Shown here piece by piece: positions 31,291-39,061 of a DNA stretch of 61,030 bases. Each line of letters opens with the position of its first letter. The first letter of the stretch is position 1. A program made the position numbers and the translations under genes. Source of the DNA: Bacteroides sp. (GTDB lineage Bacteria; Bacteroidota; Bacteroidia; Bacteroidales; Muribaculaceae); assembly GCA_014802015.1 (NCBI GenBank), contig JAAVDB010000036.1, positions 1-61,030 on the forward strand, given 5' to 3'. The notes below the pieces were generated by a model that saw only the letters and a program-made list of their open reading frames with translations, ran no database searches and was not told the origin of the DNA.

Positions 31291-31830
31291 TTATTGCCAA
31301 CCGACGGCTCCCAGCATTGCATAGCCTGAGAAGTTATATCCATCAAGTTGCGTTATGCGGTCGTGAGTTATGCCTCCCAATGCGATGACCGGGACTGTGG
31401 CGTCGGTAAGTCTCAATAGATCTTCGTGTGTGAAAGCGGCTTTATATCCGTGTTTTGATATGCTGTCGAATATCGGACTGAGGGTGACGTATGACATGTG
31501 AGCCGACTGTAAAACTTCATCTACGGTATGACAAGAACGGCTGAGAGCCCCCCTGTAGAATGACGGTGGCACGGGACAGCGATGGTTGAGATGCAGCCCT
31601 CCGAGATTAAATTCGGCCGTGAGGTCAAAATGTCCGTGTAGGACAATCCTGTTATGTAATTCCGGTGAGACGGTTTCGATTATCGACCTTATCTCACGCA
31701 GCGATGCCTGTGGATGACGCAGATGTACGCGATGCCAACCGTCACGCAGCAAGGCTGTGATCTGACGGCCTTCATCGTCAACAGGCTGTTCAGGAGTAAT
31801 GGCTATCAGCCACTTGTCGGTCACGGTCAT
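31291..31830 (-). CDS. ThiE/TenI-like protein (possible thiazole tautomerase)
   Basis: This second, shorter ThiE-superfamily member has 179 aa. It keeps the barrel pattern (VHLRHPQASLREI, RIVLHGHFDLTAEFNLGGLHLN, VTLSPIFDSISKHGY, VIALGGITHDRI). It lacks the lysine/arginine-rich pyrophosphate contacts of real ThiE and the DDR..D-type sequence. Such copies in thi operons are often annotated thiamin phosphate synthase, but this one resembles TenI, which speeds aromatisation of the thiazole product. It lies between thiS and thiE with short gaps, so it is co-expressed under the riboswitch. Activity is inferred. Confidence 0.8.
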   Translation of the reverse strand: MTVTDKWLIAITPEQPVDDEGRQITALLRDGWHRVHLRHPQASLREIRSIIETVSPELHNRIVLHGHFDLTAEFNLGGLHLNHRCPVPPSFYRGALSRSCHTVDEVLQSAHMSYVTLSPIFDSISKHGYKAAFTHEDLLRLTDATVPVIALGGITHDRITQLDGYNFSGYAMLGAVGWQ

Positions 31831-31843
31831 TATGTCACTATGT

Positions 31844-32044
31844 TTAGCCCCCGTAGAAGGCTTTGATTATGACTATTTTATCTCCGTCTGACAATGCCGT
31901 CTCGTTGCGTCTGACAGCCGGTATGACACATCCGTTCAGGGCGGTTGCTATCCCCTGAGGCTTGATTTCCTTGATGTCGAGAGCATCCTTGAGAGTGGCA
32001 CCCTCGGGGAGTGTCAGGCTTACATCGTTGATGGTTATATTCAT
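31844..32044 (-). CDS. thiS: Sulfur carrier protein ThiS
   Basis: ThiS is a ubiquitin-fold carrier whose C-terminal glycine is thiocarboxylated and donates sulfur to ThiG. The 66-aa protein ends in KAFYGG, giving the required Gly-Gly terminus, and has the family pattern ITINDVSLTLPEGATLKDAL and VIPAVRRNETALSDGDKIVI. It is the second gene of the operon, after thiD. Activation normally needs the adenylyltransferase ThiF, which is not in this operon. Confidence 0.96.
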   Translation of the reverse strand: MNITINDVSLTLPEGATLKDALDIKEIKPQGIATALNGCVIPAVRRNETALSDGDKIVIIKAFYGG

Positions 32045-32065
32045 GCAAATATCGGTGTTTTACTG

Positions 32066-32887
32066 TTATCGGTCAGGATTGAAATTCTTGAGCGGATGCG
32101 GAGCATAGAAATGATTGACAGGACCATGTCCATGACCTGTAGTTATGGTTGCACCGGCCCTGAGCGCTTCTGTAATATAAAGTTTTGCCGCATTTATAGC
32201 ATCGGCCATGCCATAGCCGAGCGCGAGATAAGATGCTATTGCAGAGGATAGGGTACAACCTGTGCCGTGGGTGTTGGATGTATCGACTGCGTCCGCCCGC
32301 AGTTCGATTCGTTGCGTCCCGCGATCCAGATACAGTATATCGGTTTTGACATTGTTATCTTCACTGTCACCCCCCTTCAGCAGAACATTACGGCAACCGA
32401 GATCAAACAGCATCCTGGCCTGAAGGTCAGGAGCGCTCTCTCCGGTAAGTGTGCGTGCTTCATAAATATTGGGTGTGACGAGTGCTGACAACGGAAAGAT
32501 ACGTCTGACTATCAGATCTACGGCTTCATCATCGAGCAATCTTGCTCCGGAAGTCGACACCATTACGGGATCGACGACAAGGTTCGGACACCTGTGATGT
32601 TCCAACCGTCCGGCAACAGCATCGGCAACTTCAGCATTACACAGCATCCCCGTCTTGACAGCCATCGGAGGAATATCCTCCATTATCATATCTATCTGAT
32701 CGATAACTATCCGTGGAGATGCGGCCATCACTGCCCGTACACCTGTAGTGTTCTGGGCTGTAAGGGATGTTATAGCGGCCATCGCATAACACCCTATGGC
32801 CGAAATCGTCTTGATGTCGGCCTGAATGCCTGCGCCACCCGAAGGATCGCTGCCTGCTATGGATAGTACGGTGAAATATCTTCTCAT
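32066..32887 (-). CDS. thiD: Hydroxymethylpyrimidine/phosphomethylpyrimidine kinase ThiD
   Basis: ThiD phosphorylates HMP and HMP phosphate to HMP pyrophosphate. The 273-aa ribokinase-fold protein has the N-terminal SIAGSDPSGGAGIQADIKTI, the VVDPVMVSTSGARLL region, LLKGGDSE, and the anion-hole motif NTHGTGCTLSSAIASYLALG near the C-terminus. It is the first gene of the thiamin operon, 76 nt after the TPP riboswitch aptamer. Confidence 0.97.
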   Translation of the reverse strand: MRRYFTVLSIAGSDPSGGAGIQADIKTISAIGCYAMAAITSLTAQNTTGVRAVMAASPRIVIDQIDMIMEDIPPMAVKTGMLCNAEVADAVAGRLEHHRCPNLVVDPVMVSTSGARLLDDEAVDLIVRRIFPLSALVTPNIYEARTLTGESAPDLQARMLFDLGCRNVLLKGGDSEDNNVKTDILYLDRGTQRIELRADAVDTSNTHGTGCTLSSAIASYLALGYGMADAINAAKLYITEALRAGATITTGHGHGPVNHFYAPHPLKNFNPDR

Positions 32888-32963
32888 CGCCGTGTCTGTA
32901 ATTTATAGTTTGTGACAAAGAGCGATGCACGGGCATATATCAGCCACGGAGAAGACTTTTGAG

Positions 32964-33043
32964 CAAATCCCTTCGGCGGTACTAACCGCATCAGGTTCTG
33001 AGGGTATTATCTCAGCCATCGGCATTTGCCGGGCACCCCTTTG
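32964..33043 (-). ncRNA. TPP riboswitch (THI element)
   Basis: On the minus strand the conserved THI-box blocks occur in order: GGGGTGC (33033-33039), CTGAGA with ATACCC, GAACCTGATGCGGTTAGTAC, and GAAGGGA. A short closing helix CAAA/TTTG joins 33040-33043 to 32964-32967. The aptamer should bind thiamin pyrophosphate and shut off the thiD-thiH operon. The 76-nt stretch between aptamer and the thiD ATG (32888-32963) is the expression platform. I see no strong terminator with a T-tract there, so control of translation is the likelier mode. Confidence 0.97.
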
Positions 33044-33049
33044 TCGCTA

Positions 33050-33081
33050 CAAAGGTAATTGTTTATATCTATTTATCCAAA
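33050..33081 (-). promoter_or_regulatory. Promoter of the thiamin operon, inside the 3' end of the MATE gene
   Basis: On the minus strand TTTG (33078-33081), a 20-bp spacer and TACCTTTG (33050-33057) match the Bacteroidota promoter. Transcription would begin near 33043, exactly at the 5' end of the riboswitch. The -33 box lies within the last codons of the MATE gene. Confidence 0.75.
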
Positions 33082-34379
33082 AAAATCTTCTTCTCGACAC
33101 GTTTACTAAGTACATGCAGTACGATCCCGCGTGTCAGCAGGTAGCTTAGAAACGCTATCCACAGACCATGGTTGCCGAGGTGGGGATACAGAGTCGCATA
33201 GAGGATAAAATAGATTGCCGTAGAGAATAACATCGACATCAGCATCTCACGCGTACGGGTGATACCTATATACACTCCGTCCCATGTGAATGCAAGAAAT
33301 CCTACAGCCGGTATGAGCAATACCCAATTGAAATACTCCTTGGATGCATCGATGACATTATTGTCACTGCTCAGTAGTTGCATTATCCACTCACCACATA
33401 TATAATATATGGTGGTGAAGATTACGGCTACACCTGCTCCCCAGCCGATGAGTGCGCGTATACATCTGTGCAATTGCGGCCGGTCGGCGGCTCCGAGACA
33501 GTTGCCGCATAACGATTCACCGGCAAAGGCGAATCCATCCATAAAGTATGAGAACAGGATGAAAAATTGCATGAGCAGAGTGTTGACGGCGAGCACCGTG
33601 ACACCTTGTCCCGACCCTACGCGTGTGAACCATACGGTCACAGCTATCAGACAGCATGTGCGCAGGAATATGTCAGCATTCACTGAAAAGAATCTGCGTA
33701 TGGCCCGGGATTGCAATATCTCGCCAAGAGCAGGAATTTCAGGCCTGTATCTGTGTACAACTATTATTATAAATGACAACGCCCCGAGCCATTGTGAAGA
33801 TAAAGTCCCGACAGCTACCCCTTCGATTTTCATGCCGAAGCCGTACACTAACAGTAGACTGACGAGAATATTGCCGATATTGATGATGAATGACACCCAC
33901 ATCGGAGCCTTTGGATTCTTGCGCCCCAGTGTCCATCCTGACAGGGTATATGTGGAAAGAACTGCCGGTGCACCCCATACAAGTATCGAGAAATACTTTC
34001 CGGCCATCACAGCGACATCTCCGCTCACATCCATTATCGAAAATGCGATCCTACCGATCAGTGGAGATAATACGATGATAAGTAATGATGCTGACAGTGC
34101 GACGAGCATGCCGCGTGTGAGTACGAGGTCAAGCTCATGCCCGTCATCCGCACCGTGAGCCTGTGCCGACATACCGCTTGTGCCCATCCGCAGAAATGCG
34201 AAGAGCCAGTATATCATGTTGAAAACCGTCCCACCGATTGCGATTGCAGCTATATATGAGGCATCGCCCATGTGACCGACTATGGCCACATCCATAAGCG
34301 CAAGGAGCGGGGTAGTGATATTGGTGATAATCGAGGGAACGGCTAACGACAGTATTTCTCTATTGATTCGGGATGACAT
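33069..34379 (-). CDS. MATE-family multidrug/Na+ antiporter
   Basis: This is an inner-membrane efflux protein of 436 aa with about twelve membrane helices in two MatE halves. It opens with MSSRINREILSLAVPSIITN and shows the DVAIVGHMGDA region in helix 1-2. A longer in-frame ATG exists at 34439 but lies inside a perfect 16-bp hairpin, and the extra 20 residues do not resemble the family, so the start at 34379 is preferred. The resemblance is to the DinF-like branch. It sits directly upstream of the thiamin operon, whose promoter overlaps its end. A link with thiamin transport is possible but not shown. Confidence 0.92.
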   Translation of the reverse strand: MSSRINREILSLAVPSIITNITTPLLALMDVAIVGHMGDASYIAAIAIGGTVFNMIYWLFAFLRMGTSGMSAQAHGADDGHELDLVLTRGMLVALSASLLIIVLSPLIGRIAFSIMDVSGDVAVMAGKYFSILVWGAPAVLSTYTLSGWTLGRKNPKAPMWVSFIINIGNILVSLLLVYGFGMKIEGVAVGTLSSQWLGALSFIIIVVHRYRPEIPALGEILQSRAIRRFFSVNADIFLRTCCLIAVTVWFTRVGSGQGVTVLAVNTLLMQFFILFSYFMDGFAFAGESLCGNCLGAADRPQLHRCIRALIGWGAGVAVIFTTIYYICGEWIMQLLSSDNNVIDASKEYFNWVLLIPAVGFLAFTWDGVYIGITRTREMLMSMLFSTAIYFILYATLYPHLGNHGLWIAFLSYLLTRGIVLHVLSKRVEKKIFLDK

Positions 34380-34396
34380 GTCATTGCAAGATTGAA

Positions 34397-34448
34397 GATG
34401 GGAAATTGAAAATCGACAGGCTGACCCGTCAGTTTTCAATTTCCCATC
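34397..34448 (-). terminator. Long perfect hairpin between the OPT and MATE genes
   Basis: GATGGGAAATTGAAAA at 34397-34412 and its exact complement at 34433-34448 form a 16-bp stem. The 20-nt loop has further small pairing (CTGAC/GTCAG). It starts 30 bp past the OPT stop, so it probably terminates OPT transcription or marks 3'-end processing. There is no clean T-tract, so an intergenic repeat element is an alternative. Confidence 0.5.
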
Positions 34449-34477
34449 GTGAAATTTTTATCTGATATAACAGAGGT

Positions 34478-36463
34478 TTAGATCCTCTTGGCTCTCATTG
34501 AATCCCAGATGAGATAAATGATGAGTAATGCGTACACCGCCAGTCCGCTCCACTGTGTCGCTATTGCGGTCATAGTATTTTCATACTCGAATCCGAGGAA
34601 TCTGGTCAGTGCAGCAAACACTCCGAACAGTGCACCGCCGGCGATGAGACCTGATGAGATGAGAGTACCGCGGTCAGCACGTGCGCTGTTGACAGCCTTG
34701 TCCTTGGAGCGGCTACCGATAAACCATGCTACGAAACCGCCAACGAGCAGAGGTGTGTTGAGCTGGAGAGGGATAAACATACCGAGGCAGAATGCGAGCG
34801 CAGGAACACCGAGCCAGTTGAGCAGCAGTGCGAGGATTGCACCTACCATGTAAAGAATCCAAGGTGTGTCGCCACCCATCATAAGGGGTTCGATTACCTT
34901 GGCCATGGCATTAGCCTGAGGTGCTACGAGTGCATTCTCTCCCGTGAATCCGTACACCTGATTGAGGAGGAGTATCACGCCGCCGACAGTAGCCGCCGAC
35001 ACGAGTGTACCGAGGAATTTCCATGACTCCTGCTTTTTGGGTGTCGATCCGAGCCAGTAGCCGACCTTGAGGTCTGTAACAAAGCCGCCGGCCATAGAGA
35101 GTGCTGTACAAACCACACCGCCGATTACCATTGATGCCACGATGCCTGAAGTGCCGTTAAGACCGATGGCCACGAAGATGGCTGACGCGATGATAAGTGT
35201 CATAAGAGTCATGCCTGACACGGGGTTGGAGCCGACGATAGCGATAGCGTTTGCTGCAACGGTAGTGAAGAGGAATGCGATGACAGTAACGACAACCCAT
35301 GCCACGAGTGCCTGCCAGAATGTGTGGATGACACCGAGCCAGAAGAAGAGGAATACAACGACAAGCGCGATAGACACGAAGAATACGATGTGTTTCATCG
35401 AGATGTCTGTCTGCCAGCGGATAGTCTTGGTGTCAGTGGCATTACCCTTGAGTTCGCGTGATGCCAGACCGACAGCCTCACGGATGATGCCCCACGACTT
35501 GACGATGCCGATGATGCCGGCCATTGCGATACCGCCGATACCGATGAGGCGTGCATAGTCGCTGAATATTTCTGACGGAGCCATGGCCGCTATCTCTGCA
35601 GCACCGTATGTGCCGATGAGGGGGATGAGTACCCACCACACGAATACCGAGCCGGCAAATATGATGAATGCATAGCGCAGACCGATGATATAGCCGAGAC
35701 CGAGTACGGCAGCTGTAGTGTTGCAGCTGAGTACGAGTTTTGTCTTTGCTGCGAGTGTCTGACCCCACGAGGTAGCCATTGTGTTGAGCGTATCGGCCCA
35801 CCATCCGAACGTCTCCACGATATAGTCGTACAGACCGCCGATGAGTGAGGATATGACCAGAGTCTTGGCCTGACCGTCATTGGCTTTATCCTTGCCGAGT
35901 CCGCTTGCCAGCACCTGAGTGGTGGCAGTAGCCTCGGGGAAGGGATACTTGCCGTGCATATCCTTTACGAAATATTTACGGAAAGGAATGAAGAAGAGTA
36001 TGCCGAGTACACCACCCAGCAGTGAGCTGAGGAATATCTGTAGGAAGTTGACAGTAATCTCGGGATATTTTGCCTGAAGGATGTAGAGTGCAGGGAGCGT
36101 GAAGATGGCACCGGCTACGATCACACCCGAGCATGCGCCTATCGACTGGATAATCACATTCTGGCCCAGAGGATTCTGTTTTTTGAGAGCGCCTGACAGT
36201 CCGACCGCGATGATGGCGATAGGGATGGCGGCCTCAAACACCTGTCCTACCTTGAGTCCGAGATAAGCTGCAGCCGCGCTGAAAATTACAGCGAGCAGTA
36301 GGCCCATACCGACGGAGTAGGGGGTCACTTCGGGATAATCGTGAGCCGGGTGCATTATCGGCCGATAATGCTCATTGTCACCGAGTTCGCGAAACGCGTT
36401 CTCGGGCATTTCGGTAGGATCAGCATCCTGATACACCGGTTCGTCAATTTGATTTTTAGACAT
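34478..36463 (-). CDS. OPT-family oligopeptide transporter
   Basis: This is a polytopic inner-membrane transporter of 661 aa with roughly fourteen to sixteen hydrophobic helices, beginning after a charged 40-residue N-terminus at PYSVGMGLLLAVIFSAAAAY. Blocks such as SIGACSGVIVAGAIFTLPALY and YPFPEATATTQVLASG match the bacterial OPT/YSL-like family, which imports oligopeptides (and metal chelates in some members) with protons. It lies 17 bp downstream of lysA and is probably co-transcribed with aspartokinase and lysA, ending at the hairpin before MATE. Peptide uptake alongside lysine/DAP synthesis is a reasonable but unproven link. Confidence 0.93.
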   Translation of the reverse strand: MSKNQIDEPVYQDADPTEMPENAFRELGDNEHYRPIMHPAHDYPEVTPYSVGMGLLLAVIFSAAAAYLGLKVGQVFEAAIPIAIIAVGLSGALKKQNPLGQNVIIQSIGACSGVIVAGAIFTLPALYILQAKYPEITVNFLQIFLSSLLGGVLGILFFIPFRKYFVKDMHGKYPFPEATATTQVLASGLGKDKANDGQAKTLVISSLIGGLYDYIVETFGWWADTLNTMATSWGQTLAAKTKLVLSCNTTAAVLGLGYIIGLRYAFIIFAGSVFVWWVLIPLIGTYGAAEIAAMAPSEIFSDYARLIGIGGIAMAGIIGIVKSWGIIREAVGLASRELKGNATDTKTIRWQTDISMKHIVFFVSIALVVVFLFFWLGVIHTFWQALVAWVVVTVIAFLFTTVAANAIAIVGSNPVSGMTLMTLIIASAIFVAIGLNGTSGIVASMVIGGVVCTALSMAGGFVTDLKVGYWLGSTPKKQESWKFLGTLVSAATVGGVILLLNQVYGFTGENALVAPQANAMAKVIEPLMMGGDTPWILYMVGAILALLLNWLGVPALAFCLGMFIPLQLNTPLLVGGFVAWFIGSRSKDKAVNSARADRGTLISSGLIAGGALFGVFAALTRFLGFEYENTMTAIATQWSGLAVYALLIIYLIWDSMRAKRI

Positions 36464-36480
36464 GATATTAAGGATTTAGG

Positions 36481-37632
36481 TTATTTCTCGAAGAAATATG
36501 AGCCGGGCAACTGGCGACAGTTATAATGCGACGCCATTATCTCGCCATACGCTCCGGCTGAACGGAGAGCAAGGAAATCACCGCGTCGTATAGACGGGAG
36601 TAACTCATCCTTACCGAAACAGTCTGACGACTCGCAGATAGGGCCGACCACATCGTAATGATGCAATTCGCCATTGGGTGACGATATATTCTCAATGCGG
36701 TGATGCGCATTGTAGAGGGCCGGGCGTATCAGATCGGTCATGCCGGCATCAACGATGGCAAAGCGCTTGGATTCACCCTCCTTGACATACAATACCCGTG
36801 TGATAAGACTGCCGCACTGTGCCACGACCGAACGTCCCAGCTCAAAGTGCAGTTCCTGATCTGCACGGAGGTGCAGATGATTACGGAACACTTTGAAATA
36901 GTTCTCGAAATCGGGGATAGGATGGCGGTCGGGATCGGCATAATCGATTCCGAGTCCACCACCAACGTTGATGGTCTTGAAGGTGATGCCGTTTTCCGCG
37001 TATTGTTCCTGAAGCTTGTTGATGGTCTCGCAGAGCATTATGAACGGCTCGGTCTCGGTGATCTGCGAGCCTATGTGAAAGTGCAGACCCGAGAGGTTGA
37101 CATGCTCCAGTTCCTGAGCAAGCCGGATCATATCAGGAAGTTGTCCGAGATTGATACCAAACTTGTTTTCAGCGAGTCCGGTGGTTATATACTCGTGAGT
37201 ATGGGCATCGATATTCGGATTCACACGCAATGCGATGTTGGCCTTTTTGCGCATACGTCCGGCTATCTCGTCAATTATCTCAAGTTCGGGCGCAGACTCG
37301 ACGTTGAAACAGCTGACGCCATTCCTGATAGCCAGCTCGATCTCAGCATCGGTCTTGCCGACACCTGCATAGACAATCTGCGAGCCTCTGAATCCGGCTT
37401 CAATCGCTGCCGCAATCTCGCCACCGCTCACAGCATCAATGCCGAGTCCGGCCGCCTGAATGCGACGCAATATGCCGGGATTGGCATTGGCCTTGACGGC
37501 ATAGTGCACCTTGAACCGCTCGTCGCGCGATGTGCGCTTTATCTCGGCCAGCGTGCGGTCGAGCAGGGCCAGGTCATAGAAGTAAAAAGGAGTGCCGAGA
37601 TCCTTAAATTCTGCAATAGGAAATCTTGCCAT
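36481..37632 (-). CDS. lysA: Diaminopimelate decarboxylase LysA
   Basis: This PLP enzyme converts meso-diaminopimelate to lysine. With the start at 37632 (MARFPIAEF) it has 383 aa and lies 10 bp after the aspartokinase stop. The upstream ATG at 37677 would overlap that gene by 35 bp and add non-conserved residues. Visible motifs are the PLP lysine in VHYAVKANAN, HFHIGSQI, the phosphate-binding NVGGGLGID, and the catalytic ICESSDCFGKDE near the C-terminus. It is the second gene of an aspartokinase-lysA-OPT run, so the first and last steps of lysine synthesis are co-expressed. Confidence 0.97.
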   Translation of the reverse strand: MARFPIAEFKDLGTPFYFYDLALLDRTLAEIKRTSRDERFKVHYAVKANANPGILRRIQAAGLGIDAVSGGEIAAAIEAGFRGSQIVYAGVGKTDAEIELAIRNGVSCFNVESAPELEIIDEIAGRMRKKANIALRVNPNIDAHTHEYITTGLAENKFGINLGQLPDMIRLAQELEHVNLSGLHFHIGSQITETEPFIMLCETINKLQEQYAENGITFKTINVGGGLGIDYADPDRHPIPDFENYFKVFRNHLHLRADQELHFELGRSVVAQCGSLITRVLYVKEGESKRFAIVDAGMTDLIRPALYNAHHRIENISSPNGELHHYDVVGPICESSDCFGKDELLPSIRRGDFLALRSAGAYGEIMASHYNCRQLPGSYFFEK

Positions 37633-37642
37633 ATCTGTACTC

Positions 37643-38974
37643 TTACTCAGCTGATTTGTTGCTAAACAACTTTTCACTCAACAGGTTCAGAGCCTTGACC
37701 TTGTCCTCCTTACGTATGAGGAACGAGATATTATAGTTCGATCCACCGTATGAAATCATACGTACGGGTATCTCTGACAGGGCCTCTACGGCACGTGCTT
37801 CATAGCCGGTGTTGTTCCAGTCCATATTACCGACCACACAGACGATCACCATATCCTTGTCGACCGTAACAGTGCCGAACTTCTGGAGCTCGTCAACGAT
37901 CTCGGGGAGGAAGCGCTCTGAATCGATGGTCAGCGACACGCCTACCTCGCTTGTAGCGATCATGTCAATAGGGGTCTTGTATTTCTCGAATGTCTCGAAC
38001 ACCTTGGTAAGGAATCCGTAGGCGAGAAGCATACGTGAGCTCTTGATCTTGATGGCCACAACGTTGTCTTTGGCAGCCACAGCCTTGATGCAAGGATCAG
38101 AGATATTGTTATATATAAGTGTTCCGTGTGCCTCCGGCTCCATGGTGTTGAGCAGACGCACGGGGATATTGTTGACCTTGGCAGGAAGCACGCAGGTGGG
38201 GTGGAGAATCTTGGCACCGAAATAAGCCAGCTCGGCAGCCTCCTCGTAATGCAGCTCACCTACAGGTGATGTGTTGTCGACGTAGCGCGGGTCATTGTTG
38301 TGCATACCGTCGATGTCAGTCCATATCTCGATCTCCTCTGCCTCGATGGCTGCTCCGATGAGCGATGCTGTATAGTCACTGCCGCCACGTTGCAGATTGT
38401 CGACTTCGCCTGACGAGTTGCGGCATATAAAGCCTTGTGTCACAAATATGTCTGCATCCATGTATTTATCCAGAAGGGGCTGGAGGTGGAGCTGAATGTG
38501 CTGCATGTCAGGCTCGGAGTTGGTCCCGGTCTTCATAAAGTCAAGTGCGGGAAGCGCCTCGGCATACAGACCACGCTCGTTGAGCAGAATGGTCATCATG
38601 GCCACGCTCATGATCTCGCCCTGAGCGAGGATGATCTTCTCTTCGGTCTCGCCGAATGTCTCACGCTGGGTGAAAGAACGTATGTAGTTGAAGCAGGCCT
38701 TTATTTCCTTAAGCGCGCGTTCGCGGCTCTCGTGTTTGTCGTAAAGTGATGAGAGAGTTTTGAGGTACTTTGATTCGAGCAGATTGATGGTCTCCTTGGC
38801 ACCGTTGATGTTGCGCTTATAGAGATAGCCGGCTATCTCTACGAGAGTGTTGGTCGTGCCGGACATAGCCGACAGTACGATGATGTTACGTCCTCTTGCG
38901 CTAACAAGGTCTGCTACGTGACGGATTCTTTCTGCCGAACCTACAGATGTTCCGCCAAATTTTAATACTTTCAT
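37643..38974 (-). CDS. lysC: Aspartate kinase (monofunctional, LysC type)
   Basis: This enzyme phosphorylates aspartate, the first step to lysine, threonine, methionine and DAP. It starts at 38974 with MKVLKFGGTSVG, the kinase motif; an upstream in-frame ATG at 39031 is rejected because a TAACTTTG promoter box lies between them. The 443-aa protein has the amino-acid kinase domain, including GRGGSDYTASLIG-like sequence (QRGGSDYTASLIGAA) and WTDIDGMHNNDPRYV, followed by tandem ACT domains. No homoserine dehydrogenase is fused. Pairing with lysA suggests the lysine-directed isozyme, so I use lysC; inhibition by lysine is inferred. Confidence 0.93.
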   Translation of the reverse strand: MKVLKFGGTSVGSAERIRHVADLVSARGRNIIVLSAMSGTTNTLVEIAGYLYKRNINGAKETINLLESKYLKTLSSLYDKHESRERALKEIKACFNYIRSFTQRETFGETEEKIILAQGEIMSVAMMTILLNERGLYAEALPALDFMKTGTNSEPDMQHIQLHLQPLLDKYMDADIFVTQGFICRNSSGEVDNLQRGGSDYTASLIGAAIEAEEIEIWTDIDGMHNNDPRYVDNTSPVGELHYEEAAELAYFGAKILHPTCVLPAKVNNIPVRLLNTMEPEAHGTLIYNNISDPCIKAVAAKDNVVAIKIKSSRMLLAYGFLTKVFETFEKYKTPIDMIATSEVGVSLTIDSERFLPEIVDELQKFGTVTVDKDMVIVCVVGNMDWNNTGYEARAVEALSEIPVRMISYGGSNYNISFLIRKEDKVKALNLLSEKLFSNKSAE

Positions 38975-39018
38975 CCTTTTTGCAATAAAATTAATTGTGT
39001 TTTCTTGGAAATGCGTGC

Positions 39019-39026
39019 CAAAGTTA
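39019..39026 (-). promoter_or_regulatory. lysC: -7 box upstream of the aspartokinase gene
   Basis: TAACTTTG on the minus strand, about 45 bp before the start at 38974, matches the Bacteroidota -7 element. No TTG/TTTG box is found at 19-21 bp upstream, so the promoter call is weak. It supports the shorter start chosen for the gene. Confidence 0.4.
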
Positions 39027-39061
39027 CGCAAAAATGTTGATATTTGAGAATTATGCCACTC

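Noticed and set aside
36700-37665. 321-codon plus-strand frame opposite lysA
   Set aside because: Although long, it mirrors lysA exactly and has no promoter or known domain.
38975-39031. Longer N-terminus for aspartokinase
   Set aside because: The extra 19 codons precede the conserved MKVLKFGGTS start and contain the -7 promoter box.
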